Shown here piece by piece: positions 1-8,454 of a DNA stretch of 64,000 bases. Made by a program: the position numbers and the translations under genes. Position 1 is the first letter of the stretch; each line of letters begins with the position of its first letter. The stretch is from the NCBI GenBank assembly GCA_002420185.1, contig DIHO01000012.1:1-64000 (forward strand). The letters run 5' to 3'. Under the pieces are notes generated by a model. The model was not told where the DNA came from. It was given only the letters and a program-made list of their open reading frames with translations, and ran no database searches. This DNA comes from Opitutales bacterium UBA5694 (GTDB taxonomy: Bacteria; Verrucomicrobiota; Verrucomicrobiia; Opitutales; Opitutaceae).

Positions 1-457
1 CATGGCTTTCCATTTGCTTGGTCAGAGGATTTTCGTTTTCCCCAATTGCTTTGAATTGTTCCGGATCGAGATACATGGATGCGGCTATCGAGGGGAAGCG
101 TTGCAAGGCCCCCTCTAGTGCTGCTCCAATTGTGCCCGATGACGCGATAAAGCTAAGGCCAGCATTGTGGCCAACGTTTATGCCTGAGAGGACTGCGTCT
201 GGCGTTTCTATGCAAAGGTACTCCAATGCAATATTGACGCAGTCACTAGGAGTACCGGTTAATTTGTAGGCAAGACATGGAAATGATGCCTCTTCGTCGA
301 GCTGTACTGATCCGCGTCTGCTCATTGCTTTACCTATCCAGCTCTGTTCTTTTGCGGGAGCGGCTACTACAACTTCGTGATTTTCTGAGAACACCTCAGC
401 TAAAATTCTAAGAAAAGGTGAGTCGATACCGTCGTCGTTCGAGAGAAGGATATTCAT
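1..457 (-). CDS. surE: 5'-nucleotidase SurE, C-terminus cut by window edge
   Basis: Reading the minus strand from an ATG at 457 gives an open frame of 152 codons that runs off the left edge. It begins MNILLSNDDGIDSP, with the NDDG metal-binding motif at residues 7-10, a PAKEQSW stretch near residue 34, GTPSDC near residue 68 and SGINVGHNAG at residues 91-100. These are the signature blocks of SurE, a metal-dependent nucleoside 5'-monophosphatase of about 250 residues, so roughly the last 40% is missing. It lies downstream of pnp on the same strand, but the hairpin terminator at 480-510 should separate the two transcripts. The identification is very secure; the physiological substrate cannot be read from sequence. 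Confidence 0.95.
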   Translation of the reverse strand, partial: MNILLSNDDGIDSPFLRILAEVFSENHEVVVAAPAKEQSWIGKAMSRRGSVQLDEEASFPCLAYKLTGTPSDCVNIALEYLCIETPDAVLSGINVGHNAGLSFIASSGTIGAALEGALQRFPSIAASMYLDPEQFKAIGENENPLTKQMESH

Positions 458-479
458 AGTTTCAGGCAATGGAGTGTTA

Positions 480-510
480 CAAAAAAGGCCAGAGCATGAT
501 GCTCCGGCCT
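480..510 (-). terminator. Intrinsic terminator of pnp
   Basis: Two 12-base arms (486-497 and 499-510) are inverted repeats with one mismatch. Read on the minus strand they form a GC-rich hairpin followed at once by a run of six T, from the A-run at 481-486. It sits about 30 bases past the pnp stop codon, as expected for a rho-independent terminator. Confidence 0.85.
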
Positions 511-538
511 ATAATTAGATTGAAAGCTTCAAGTAACC

Positions 539-2746
539 TTATTCAGCAGCCTTTTCAGTTTCGACTTCTTCGCTCGAGTCCGATTCTTCTGGCTCCCCTT
601 CGCTTTCGCTTGAAGCAGCTTTGCGGGCTTCGAGTTCTTCCAGGGCTGCTTTTCGGCTAAGGCGTACGCGGCCTTTCTCGTCGATGCCAATGCATTTGAC
701 CACCATTTCGTCGCCAGGCTTGCATACATCTTCTGTACGCCTTACGCGGAAGTCAGCTAACTCGGAAATGTGTACCAGTCCTTCCTGACCGGGCAATACC
801 TCTACAAAGCAGCCAAATTCCTTAACGGCTTTGACGACACCGCGGTAGATCTTTCCCTCCTCGATTTCGCCGCAAACGAGATCGATTTCCTGGATAGCAC
901 GATTCATTGCCTCTTCGCTAGTAGCGTAGATGTTCACCTTACCGCTGTTGTCGTCATCGATATCCAGCTGTGCCCCGGTGATTTCAACGATGCGGCGGAT
1001 GTTCTTGCCGCCAGGGCCAATTAGAGCACCAATCTTTTCGGGGTTAATTTGAACCGTGGTAATCCTCGGAGCGTTTTCGCTGACCTTGTCACGTGGCTTG
1101 TCGATCGCTTCCGCCATGGAATCAAGAATAGCAATGCGAGCATCTCTCGATTGGGCGACTGACTCACGCATGATGTCGAAAGGCAGACCGTTGATTTTGA
1201 GGTCTAGCTGGAATCCAGTGATTCCGTTGCGGGTACCAGCGATTTTGAAGTCCATGTCGCCAAAGTGATCCTCTTCACCTAGGATATCGGTTAGAAGTAC
1301 GTGTTTAGCGATTTTTCCATCAGGTCCGTTTTCGGTTACGAGTCCACATGAAATCCCGGCAACGGGGTCTGAGATAGGTACTCCTGCATCCATGAGAGCC
1401 AAGCACCCTCCGCAAATGGAAGCCATCGACGTGGAGCCATTTGATGCCATAACCTCGGACACGATTCGAATCGAATAGGCGAAGTGATCTTCTGCGGGAA
1501 CCACGGGAAGCAGAGAGCGTTCAGCTAGGGCCCCATGCCCAATTTCGCGTCGACCCGTAAAACCAAAGCGACCTGCTTCTCCCACCGAAAAAGGAGGGAA
1601 ATTGTAGTGTAGCATGAATGACTTGGATTCTGGACCTCCCGTCACCGCATCAAGTCTCTGTGCCTCGTTCGTCGGGCCAAGCGTCGCAAATACAAGAGCT
1701 TGCGTTTCTCCGCGAGAAAATAGGGCGGAACCATGTACACGTGGGAGGAGGCCCACTTCACTTTGCAACTTACGGAGTTCCGTCGGACCGCGTCCGCCGG
1801 AGCGGACCTGAGATTCGAGAATCGGGGCTCGGTAGGCCGCCTCCTGCATTTCCTCCATTGCCATCGAAAGCTGAGCGGGATTGTAGCTTTCCTCGCCCAG
1901 CTTTTCTTTGAGAGCACATCCAGCTTTTTCTTTAAGCTCGTCCATTTTGGCGTTGCGTTCTTGCTTGTCACCAAGACGAGCTGCGGCGTTAACGTCCTCG
2001 CCAATCAGGTTTTCAACGAATTCCCGTACCTCGGGATTCAGCACTACGAGTGGGAATTCCGACTTTTCTTTGCCTGCGATTGAAACCAGTTTGTCAATGC
2101 CAGCGATGATTGGCTGAATCGCTGCGTGAGCGTACTCCAGCGCTGCGATAAAATCATCTTCCGGAAGTTGAGCAGCACTCCCTTCGATCATCAGCATGTC
2201 GGTTTTAGTTCCGACATAGATTAGATCAAGTTCTGATGCATATTGCTCTTCCAAAGTGGGATTTGTGACGAATTCGCCATCAACACGTCCAACACGCACA
2301 GCTCCGATCGGACCATTCCAAGGTATGTCTGAAATGGCCAGAGCAGCCGATGCTCCGTTGAGCATTGAAATGTCAGGCTCGTTTGTCTTGTCCGTTGAAA
2401 GAAGGAAGCCAATGATTTGTACTTCATTCAAAAAGCCTTTTGGAAAAAGCGGACGGCAAGGGCGGTCGCAAAGGCGCGAAGTGAGAATTTCCTTTTCAGT
2501 GGGCCGAGCTTCACGTTTGAAATAACCACCGGGGATGCGTCCCGCAGCTGCATACTTTTCGCGGTAGTCGACGGTAAGAGGAAACCAGTCTTGGCCTTCA
2601 CGGACGGTACTCGCAGCCGTGGCGGAAACGAAAACACAGGTTTCGCCAACGGTTACAGTTACGGATCCGCTTGCCAGTTGAGCAAGATCTCCAGTAGAGA
2701 TGGTCATGTTTAGAGCATCTATCTTTACACTATGTTTTTGTATCAT
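539..2746 (-). CDS. pnp: Polyribonucleotide nucleotidyltransferase (PNPase)
   Basis: This 735-residue protein is the 3'-5' phosphorolytic exoribonuclease of the RNA degradosome, acting in the cytoplasm. Two RNase PH-like domains (about residues 10-140 and 325-460) flank the helical PNPase domain. A KH domain follows, with GPGGKNIR near residue 579, then an S1 domain near 625-695 (GxxYxGVV...FGCFVEVLPGQEGLVHIS). The last 30 residues form a Glu/Ser-rich acidic tail. A start at the ATG at 2746 gives MIQKHSVKID; a second Met 13 residues in would drop part of the first strand, so the upstream ATG is preferred. It follows rpsO on the same strand, the widespread rpsO-pnp order, and ends at a terminator. 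Confidence 0.97.
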   Translation of the reverse strand: MIQKHSVKIDALNMTISTGDLAQLASGSVTVTVGETCVFVSATAASTVREGQDWFPLTVDYREKYAAAGRIPGGYFKREARPTEKEILTSRLCDRPCRPLFPKGFLNEVQIIGFLLSTDKTNEPDISMLNGASAALAISDIPWNGPIGAVRVGRVDGEFVTNPTLEEQYASELDLIYVGTKTDMLMIEGSAAQLPEDDFIAALEYAHAAIQPIIAGIDKLVSIAGKEKSEFPLVVLNPEVREFVENLIGEDVNAAARLGDKQERNAKMDELKEKAGCALKEKLGEESYNPAQLSMAMEEMQEAAYRAPILESQVRSGGRGPTELRKLQSEVGLLPRVHGSALFSRGETQALVFATLGPTNEAQRLDAVTGGPESKSFMLHYNFPPFSVGEAGRFGFTGRREIGHGALAERSLLPVVPAEDHFAYSIRIVSEVMASNGSTSMASICGGCLALMDAGVPISDPVAGISCGLVTENGPDGKIAKHVLLTDILGEEDHFGDMDFKIAGTRNGITGFQLDLKINGLPFDIMRESVAQSRDARIAILDSMAEAIDKPRDKVSENAPRITTVQINPEKIGALIGPGGKNIRRIVEITGAQLDIDDDNSGKVNIYATSEEAMNRAIQEIDLVCGEIEEGKIYRGVVKAVKEFGCFVEVLPGQEGLVHISELADFRVRRTEDVCKPGDEMVVKCIGIDEKGRVRLSRKAALEELEARKAASSESEGEPEESDSSEEVETEKAAE

Positions 2747-3018
2747 TATATTTATTACATACTCGCGACCGACGAAAACATGGCGTCTAAGAGAGATTTC
2801 CGGATGAGACCAGTAGCGATGTCATTCGGAAATGTCCCTGTTCGCCGAGTTTTCTATCGGAGGGAACTTTTGTTGTATCTACTATTTATGAAAAAGTGCC
2901 CGATCCTCTAGATTTCATGACTGAGGATGCAGGCCCGGATTCTGGGAATGTCGCGCTTTACCTAATTGGTTGATGCGATCGGTTGGCAACTTAGAACAGC
3001 GTCTTGAGGCGGCTTCGA

Positions 3019-3291
3019 CTATTTGCGCAGATTTAGGCGCTGCAGTAGCTCGTTGTACTTGCTAAGATCGTTCTTTCTCAAATAGTTGAGCAATTTGCGG
3101 CGTCGGCTAGCCATTGCGAGCAGACCGCGGCGGGTGTGGAAATCTTTGCGATTGGCTCGTAGATGTTCTGTCAGATGATTAATCCGGGCACTGAGAAGAG
3201 CGATTTGAACATCGCAGGATCCAGTGTCTGTATCGTGCGTCTTGTAGTCGCCTATGATTTTAGTTTTATCGATTGCTTTGCTGTGTGGCAT
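3019..3291 (-). CDS. rpsO: 30S ribosomal protein S15
   Basis: The 90-residue product begins MPHSKAIDKTKII and contains the S15 core: GSCDVQIALLSARINHLTEHLRA, followed by RKDFHTRRGLL and RRRKLLNYL. S15 binds 16S rRNA in the central domain of the small subunit. The reading frame stays open upstream to a GTG at 3309, but the ATG at 3291 matches the usual family N-terminus and length (88-90 residues), so it is chosen. No strong Shine-Dalgarno sequence is visible before it. The next gene on the strand is pnp, 272 bases downstream; the gap holds no further gene or obvious hairpin terminator, so co-transcription is plausible. Confidence 0.96.
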   Translation of the reverse strand: MPHSKAIDKTKIIGDYKTHDTDTGSCDVQIALLSARINHLTEHLRANRKDFHTRRGLLAMASRRRKLLNYLRKNDLSKYNELLQRLNLRK

Positions 3292-3334
3292 ATGAGTTTT
3301 TGAGATCACGGAAACGATGATTGCCCGAGAGGGA

Positions 3335-3428
3335 AATCGCTAGCCAAGCTCGTCGCTGGGCTAACCGCTACTGCTCAGGAAGGTCCTGAAGGTTCCGCGG
3401 AGGAGGGCGGTTGCCTCGCCGACCTCTA
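3335..3428 (-). ncRNA. Structured RNA candidate upstream of rpsO, possibly SRP RNA
   Basis: This GC-rich stretch stands out from its surroundings and folds well on the minus strand. GGCAACCGC pairs with GCGGTTAGCC (one bulged A), extended outward by GTCG with CGAC. Inside lie CTCCTCCGCGGAAC, TCAGG and AGCAG in that order, which resemble the order of conserved blocks in small bacterial signal-recognition-particle RNA. The expected GGAA-type apical loop is absent: the apex reads ACCTTCCTG instead, and CAGGA/TCCTG could pair locally. It may therefore be a divergent or decayed SRP RNA, or an rpsO leader that binds S15. The boundaries are estimates. Confidence 0.35.
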
Positions 3429-3559
3429 GCGTAGATTGGTTAAAAGAATCGATTTTTTGGGCAGTGCAATACAAAAATCGATCTGAATGGCACAATCGAC
3501 GAATGACTTTAGATTACCGTCAGTACGATCCTGTATATTTGATCGAAATAGTCTAAAAG

Positions 3560-4250
3560 CCTTGTTTTGCAGTCGCAAGGCGAATCTGAACAGTTTGGAT
3601 GGACCAAATATCTCAAACTTTGACTTGATGCGAGAGCTATGATATTTAATCGCTTTGCTGTTGTTACTCACTTGCTTAGCAATTTCTCGATTGTCCATCG
3701 ATTGACTGAAATCTGAGACGACCTACAGCTCGGGGTCAGAAAGATATCGCTTAATAAGCTGGACCAATTCCAACTTTATGTCGGTTAATCATTCGACAGG
3801 AGAATTTAAATCGTTCCCGGGTCCAATAACGGTTTGATGCAGAACTTGGTCGTCGACCAAAGGGCCCACACATATCTTCCCTTGGATGATTTTTTGAACC
3901 GCATCTACGACCTTGGAAGAAGACTCTTTCTTAATTAAACAGGCCTTTGGACCGGCTGTGAGGGCTCGCTGGGCGTAAATGGATTTTTTTACATGGAAAA
4001 CTCGATGATGGGAATGTCTTCGTGAATGGCTATAAGATTTGTTGAAAGCTCAAGAACGTTGGCACGCTTGAGCTAATCGTCTACGATGATAGCTTAAGGA
4101 ATAGCTTATCTAACTCTCCTGATCGCGGCAGGTGAATCTTCAGCTTCACCACAACTTTCGATTTTGGCCTCGATGGCCACGATTTGGAACAAGTCTCAAC
4201 TTAATAGATGATGGTCGTCGACGATGTAGATTCGGTTGGTCAATTTGTAC
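3560..4250 (-). pseudogene. Decayed NarL/FixJ-type response regulator
   Basis: The minus strand reads as a broken two-component response regulator. The receiver start is visible as NRIYIVDDHHLL near 4215-4240, followed by VDD...LKRANVLELS and EDIPII with stop codons in between. In another frame come LTAGPKACLIKKESSSKVVDAV and then a LuxR-type helix-turn-helix, MDNREIAKQVSNNSKAIKYH followed by SRIKSK and KLFRFALRLQNK (about 3565-3700). At least four stops and two frame changes separate these blocks, so no functional protein can be made. The downstream open frame to 3426 is treated as part of the relic rather than as a 90-residue gene. Confidence 0.8.
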
Positions 4251-4427
4251 TTCTTCTCGATAGATAGGAGGAAAGTGATTAACGCTGAGATTTACTTCAA
4301 GTCACAATGTTTTGAGGTATTTATGTTCCTAAGCGTTTTCCCTCTACCAAGATATTAGTATTCCGAAATACTTGCTGAATCAGGCGTAGGGCTGCGGGAC
4401 TAGGGCAATCGCTGTAATCTCTCCTAG

Positions 4428-5120
4428 TCAGATTTTGGCAAGAGCGTGAAGTATGCCAATGACTGTACCAAAAACGCCTCCCCATACGACCAGCCATCCC
4501 AGGTGTTCGCGAATGATCTTTTCTAAAATGGTTTTTACTTCCTGTGGTTTCAATTGATCGAGCTTTCCCTGGACGAGATTCTCAACTGTGGGACGAAAGG
4601 TCTCGAAATGCATATTGCTGTTGGTGAGATCGAGATCCTCAATAACCTGGACAAATCGTGCCGAAAACTCGGCTTTGAATGGCTCTCTGAGGGGTTCGAT
4701 AGCTTTAAGTCCGCCCACAAAGGCAAGCATGCTTCCGAATTTGGATCTTCCTATCACATCCAGAAAACCATCAAAAGCTTGGTCCATATCGACCACGGAT
4801 TCGATTGTTTCAGAAGTTAACCCCTGATGAATTGCGGCATCGGCAAATTGCTTGAAGTTTTCCTCATTGAAAAAATTCTCCAGTACCAGCGAATGTATGC
4901 TGCTTTTGAATTCTTGGAACCGAGCGACGATTACGCCAGAGCCGTAGAGACCAGGAATCTTTTCGAAAAGCATATAAATCGCAAGCCAATTGGTGAGTGC
5001 ACCTGATAGGGAAAACAGTCCCGCACTGACGACGAAGGGACGGAGGCTGCTTTCAGGCATTGCGTATCCTAAAATGCAGACAACGATTGCTACAGAGTTA
5101 GTGACTAAGCTTTTGTTCAT
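4428..5120 (-). CDS. DUF445 family membrane protein
   Basis: The 230-residue product starts with a hydrophobic segment (SVAIVVCILGYAM), then a second one ending GALTNWLAIYMLFEKIPGLYGSG, the hallmark of DUF445 proteins. It continues as a helical soluble middle (FQEFKSSIHSLVLENFF...) and ends with a C-terminal membrane helix (WLVVWGGVFGTVIGILHAL). Family members are inner-membrane proteins of unknown function; nothing here narrows that. The following esterase gene upstream on the same strand is 59 bases away, so the two may share a transcript. Confidence 0.85.
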   Translation of the reverse strand: MNKSLVTNSVAIVVCILGYAMPESSLRPFVVSAGLFSLSGALTNWLAIYMLFEKIPGLYGSGVIVARFQEFKSSIHSLVLENFFNEENFKQFADAAIHQGLTSETIESVVDMDQAFDGFLDVIGRSKFGSMLAFVGGLKAIEPLREPFKAEFSARFVQVIEDLDLTNSNMHFETFRPTVENLVQGKLDQLKPQEVKTILEKIIREHLGWLVVWGGVFGTVIGILHALAKI

Positions 5121-5179
5121 GGAATGATTGTAATTAGGACGTGTTGAAGTTAGTAGTCGCTAATTGAGTGAGATTAGCT

Positions 5180-5971
5180 TCAGACCTTTTTACTTTTGCT
5201 ACTGTCAATGGGAAGCCATTCGATAACTTTCTTTATTTGTTCGTCCCAATACTGCCATTCGTGACCGCTGGGACTCTCCTCGTAGTAAAGGTTTAACCCT
5301 AAATCGTTTACGTTCTTAAGAAAATGTTGATTGGATTGGTAGAGGAAGTCCTCCGTCCCGCAGCATTGGAAAAGGCGTAAAGGGAAATGTTTTTGGTGGT
5401 AGTAGCGTTTTGCTAAATGAAGCAGGTCATCTTCTGAGTTTGCGATCTTCGAATTGTCTCCGAAAATAATGGGCCATTCAGGTAGAAGCGAGTCGGGGTC
5501 TTCAATCTGGGTTAGCGAAAGCGCTCCTGATATACTTGCGGCGGCGGCATATTGCTCGGGATGGGAAAGTGCTAGCTTGAAAGCGCCGTACCCTCCCATG
5601 GAAACCCCAGCGATGAATCGTTGGGATCGGTCGCGTGAAAGAGGAAAGAGTCGATTAGCCACCTTTGGGAGCTCTTGGGAAAAGAAATCAAAGTAACGGT
5701 AGCCATAATGCATATTCGTGTAAAAACTGCGTCCAGCGTCCGGCATGACAAGTGCAAGCCCTTTTTCAGAAGCATAACGTTCGACTGAGGAGTAGCGAGA
5801 CCAGGCAGAATAGTTAGAGTGCAATCCGTGCAGTAAAAACAGTACCGGAAATTGCTGAGGCATCTCTCGAGGAGTTTCCTGGCCAGACTCATCACGCGAA
5901 GGAATGACTGCGTTGAGCGATGTTCGCGTTCCGAGAATCTCTGAGTAGAAATCGCACTGAATGAATGCCAT
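5180..5971 (-). CDS. Putative esterase, FrmB / EstA-like alpha/beta hydrolase
   Basis: The 263-residue product belongs to the esterase-D-like alpha/beta hydrolases (PF00756), which includes S-formylglutathione hydrolases and tributyrin esterases. LFLLHGLHSN at about residues 45-54 supplies the oxyanion hole. GVSMGGYGAF near residue 122 carries the nucleophilic Ser. CGTEDFLY gives the likely acid, and ESPSGHEWQYW near residue 235 gives the catalytic His. There is no signal peptide, so it should be cytoplasmic. No formaldehyde-oxidising genes sit nearby, so a general carboxylesterase role is as likely as a role in formaldehyde detoxification. Confidence 0.85.
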   Translation of the reverse strand: MAFIQCDFYSEILGTRTSLNAVIPSRDESGQETPREMPQQFPVLFLLHGLHSNYSAWSRYSSVERYASEKGLALVMPDAGRSFYTNMHYGYRYFDFFSQELPKVANRLFPLSRDRSQRFIAGVSMGGYGAFKLALSHPEQYAAAASISGALSLTQIEDPDSLLPEWPIIFGDNSKIANSEDDLLHLAKRYYHQKHFPLRLFQCCGTEDFLYQSNQHFLKNVNDLGLNLYYEESPSGHEWQYWDEQIKKVIEWLPIDSSKSKKV

Positions 5972-6028
5972 AGGTATATTCTTATTGTGTCAGATAAAAA
6001 AGGTCTTGAACATTTGGATGACAGTGAA

Positions 6029-6436
6029 TCAATCACTTTCGTACTCAGACATAAAGACACAAGAGCAGACTAGATTCCGATCGCCTTAGACGTTGTCGAC
6101 TCGTCCAAACCTGAGCCAATATTTGCAGTCTCTAGTCCAAGTCAAAGGGAAATCCGCCAATTCTCTGCCATGGGTTGAACTCCAGTAGTCGGATACAACT
6201 CGACTACTGGTGTGAGGTGCTTTCATGAGAGGGTTATCGTCTTGTGTCCACTCGCCGTTAGCAATTCGTTCAATCTCTGACTTAATCGATATGAGTGCGT
6301 CGCAAAGTCGATCGAGCTCATCTCTGAATTCGCTGTCTGTTGGCTCGATCATCATTGTCCCCTGAACGGGCCAGGACATTGCCGGTGGGTGGAATCCGTA
6401 GTCTATCAGTCGTTTGGCGACGTAGGAGGGTATCCT
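6029..6436 (-). pseudogene. gcvP: C-terminal relic of glycine dehydrogenase (GcvP)
   Basis: The frame reads YVAKRLIDYGFHPPAMSWPV, then QGTMMIEPTDSE, DNPLMKAPHTSS and FGRVDNV, which is the C-terminal end of the P-protein of the glycine cleavage system. After VDNV a TAA stop at 6086-6088 occupies the place of the usual Tyr. The frame then continues GDRNLVCSCVFMSEYE to a second stop at 6029, which is still GcvP-like. The rest of the roughly 950-residue enzyme is missing upstream: homology stops near 6436. This is a deletion remnant with a nonsense mutation. Confidence 0.85.
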
Positions 6437-6738
6437 TCTTTTCCAGCTCTTGACTGGATGGGTTGATCATGGCGGAAGTCCTCTGCGTTAGTAGAATCTA
6501 ATGCAGATTAGAACGGCGGAAAGGCAAATCAATATGAAATGTGGAATAGGTATTTTCGGGACGCTTTTTTAAAGTTGGAAATACGTTCACAGGGCTAGTG
6601 CTTGCGCTATGCCGCAGAGAATCTAGGTAAGAGGGTTAGTAGCAGGTGTAGGGCAAGTACTCGCCATTCCGGAGGGGAGGCCAATCAACATCTAGAAAGC
6701 CGTTGCGTGAATCCTGTTTGTTGGCATTAACGTCGGCC
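6437..6738. other. Gap between gcvP relic and nth; no gene seen
   Basis: I see no coding signal or hairpin terminator here. A purine-rich GGAGGGGAGG at 6671-6680 resembles a Shine-Dalgarno sequence but lies 22 bases before a possible TTG start at 6703 and 58 bases before the preferred nth ATG. Confidence 0.4.
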
Positions 6739-7389
6739 ATGTTGAAAAAAGAGAGGGCGGCTATTGTGGACAGGGAGTTGGATCGGCTTTATCCGGATCC
6801 GCCAATTCCTCTCGACCACAAGGATGCATACACGTTGCTGGTAGCGGTACTGCTTTCTGCACAGTGTACGGATCTTCGGGTAAATAAGACGACCCCGGCT
6901 CTTTGGAAACTGGCAGACAATCCGGTGGACATGGCAAAGGTGGAGTCGGAAGCGATTAGGGAAATCATTAGACCTTGCGGACTGTCTCCCAGAAAATCTC
7001 AGGCGATAAGAGATCTTTCTCAGATACTGGTCGATAAGTTTGATAGCGAAGTGCCGGCTTGTTTCGATGACTTGGAAGCACTACCCGGAGTAGGCCATAA
7101 GACCGCCTCGGTCGTCATGTCTCAAGCATTTGGTCATCCGGCGTTTCCGGTGGATACGCATATCCATCGACTTGCCCAGCGTTGGGGCCTTACTAATGGA
7201 CGAAACGTTGATCAGACAGAGAGGGACTTAAAAGCTCTTTTCCCGATTGAGCGTTGGAACGCGTTGCATTTGCAGATTATCTATTACGGACGGGAGCATT
7301 GTACTGCAAGAGGGTGCGATGGGACGGTTTGCCCTTTGTGCAGGACCTTCTATCCCAATAGGAAAACGGCGGTCATAACACGGAAATAA
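6739..7389 (+). CDS. nth: Endonuclease III (DNA glycosylase/AP lyase)
   Basis: This 216-residue base-excision-repair enzyme removes oxidised pyrimidines and cuts at abasic sites. LLSAQCTDLRVNK near residue 37 and the helix-hairpin-helix LPGVGHKTASVV near residue 115, which contains the catalytic Lys, are clear. FPVDTHIHRL near residue 135 supplies the catalytic Asp. Four Cys close the protein, but as C-x4-C-x4-C-x2-C (HCTARGCDGTVCPLC) rather than the E. coli C-x6-C-x2-C-x5-C iron-sulfur spacing. The frame is open to a TTG at 6703; the ATG at 6739 (MLKKERAAIVDREL) fits the family N-terminus better. Confidence 0.93.
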   Translation: MLKKERAAIVDRELDRLYPDPPIPLDHKDAYTLLVAVLLSAQCTDLRVNKTTPALWKLADNPVDMAKVESEAIREIIRPCGLSPRKSQAIRDLSQILVDKFDSEVPACFDDLEALPGVGHKTASVVMSQAFGHPAFPVDTHIHRLAQRWGLTNGRNVDQTERDLKALFPIERWNALHLQIIYYGREHCTARGCDGTVCPLCRTFYPNRKTAVITRK

Positions 7390-7449
7390 AAAAGCTCTCG
7401 AACGGATGAAAGATGGTGGAGCTTGGGGAAAGTGTTTGAGAGAATCAAG

Positions 7450-8166
7450 GAGGGGGAGGAGAATACGTTTCAATGGAGATCGCTCCAGGAGCTCGAAGTC
7501 CTGGTACAGATTCGAAGCCCGCGTTTAAATTGTTAGCGTTAGATCCAACGCCATTTACAGGCTTCCCAGTTGGTGTTTCGTACCATTAAGCGTTACCGCC
7601 TTAGAAAGCAATATGGCCACAATCGATGCCAAAAATATCGTTTGTTCCGCATTCAGATGCTGAGCTATCCGTCATTTGGGGGAAGGATAAATGGATGGTG
7701 GATGGGGAAGCTATCGTAAGATTCATTGCTGACTCGTAAGAGACAGTTTGACTGGTCAAAGCTGTGTTTAGAGTAACAGACCCCTGGCTCCAGGAAGTGC
7801 CGGAACGCATCCATTCAACTAAATTGCTGCTCCATCACTATCAATTACCGATGTGTTTAATTCGTTCGGGCCAGCACTGACTGCGAAAGTAGCAATAACA
7901 TCGTCAAGGTCGCCTTAGCCGCCAAATGGTAATATTTTTCCATTTGAGTCTACACTGTTGTTTTGGCTCACGAATCGCTCGCTGTTCTGGCAAACGAACA
8001 AAAAAGAGGCGTTGATAATTTGTATCAGATTGTTGAGGTCCTTGGTGTTCCTAGCGGTTTCCCGCATTTGTGTAACCGTGGGGACTGGAATTGCTGACGG
8101 AATCGCGGTGATCGCATTTACGGTGAGAACCTCTATTGTGGTGAAACCGTCTGAGCGCAGGAGCAT
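7450..8166 (-). pseudogene. Decayed type II/IV pseudopilin-like protein
   Basis: The minus strand begins MLLRSDGFTTIEVLTVNAIT, a corrupted prepilin N-terminus with a Gly-Phe cleavage site, the Glu at position +5 and a hydrophobic helix, followed by RETARNTKDLNNLIQI. Downstream pieces remain readable between stops, including GTSWSQGSVTLNTAL near 7790, CGTNDIFGIDCGHIAF near 7630 and WYETPTGKPVNGVGSNANNL to 7480. The order (methylated helix, middle, C-terminal 'GHIAF...WYE') fits the H-x-G-DG-prefixed pseudopilins abundant in Verrucomicrobia. Several stops (TAA, TAG) and at least one frame change make it non-functional. Confidence 0.75.
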
Positions 8167-8454
8167 TGAGTTACGTGCCTTTGTTCAAGAAATACAATTG
8201 AGCTTTGTCTGTTGATCCAGCCTTAATGTAGCTTAACAAAGGGCACTGAGTCAGGCGAAACGGCAATAGTTCAAGTAAGATTGAATCAATTTACAACTTA
8301 ACCGACTTGGTAGTTGGATTTGCTCGGATGGTTTTCCCAGGGGTCTCTAGGGGTTTTCCTGTTGTTGGCCGTAAAACGGGTGTGCCCGAAGCATTTCTCC
8401 CTATAGGTCAGAATTTCTTTGCAAGCGGGACTTGAACTAACAGAAATAGGCTGA

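Noticed and set aside
3426..3698. Independent 90-residue gene
   Set aside because: Its first half is the helix-turn-helix of the decayed response regulator, whose receiver blocks lie upstream in broken frames.
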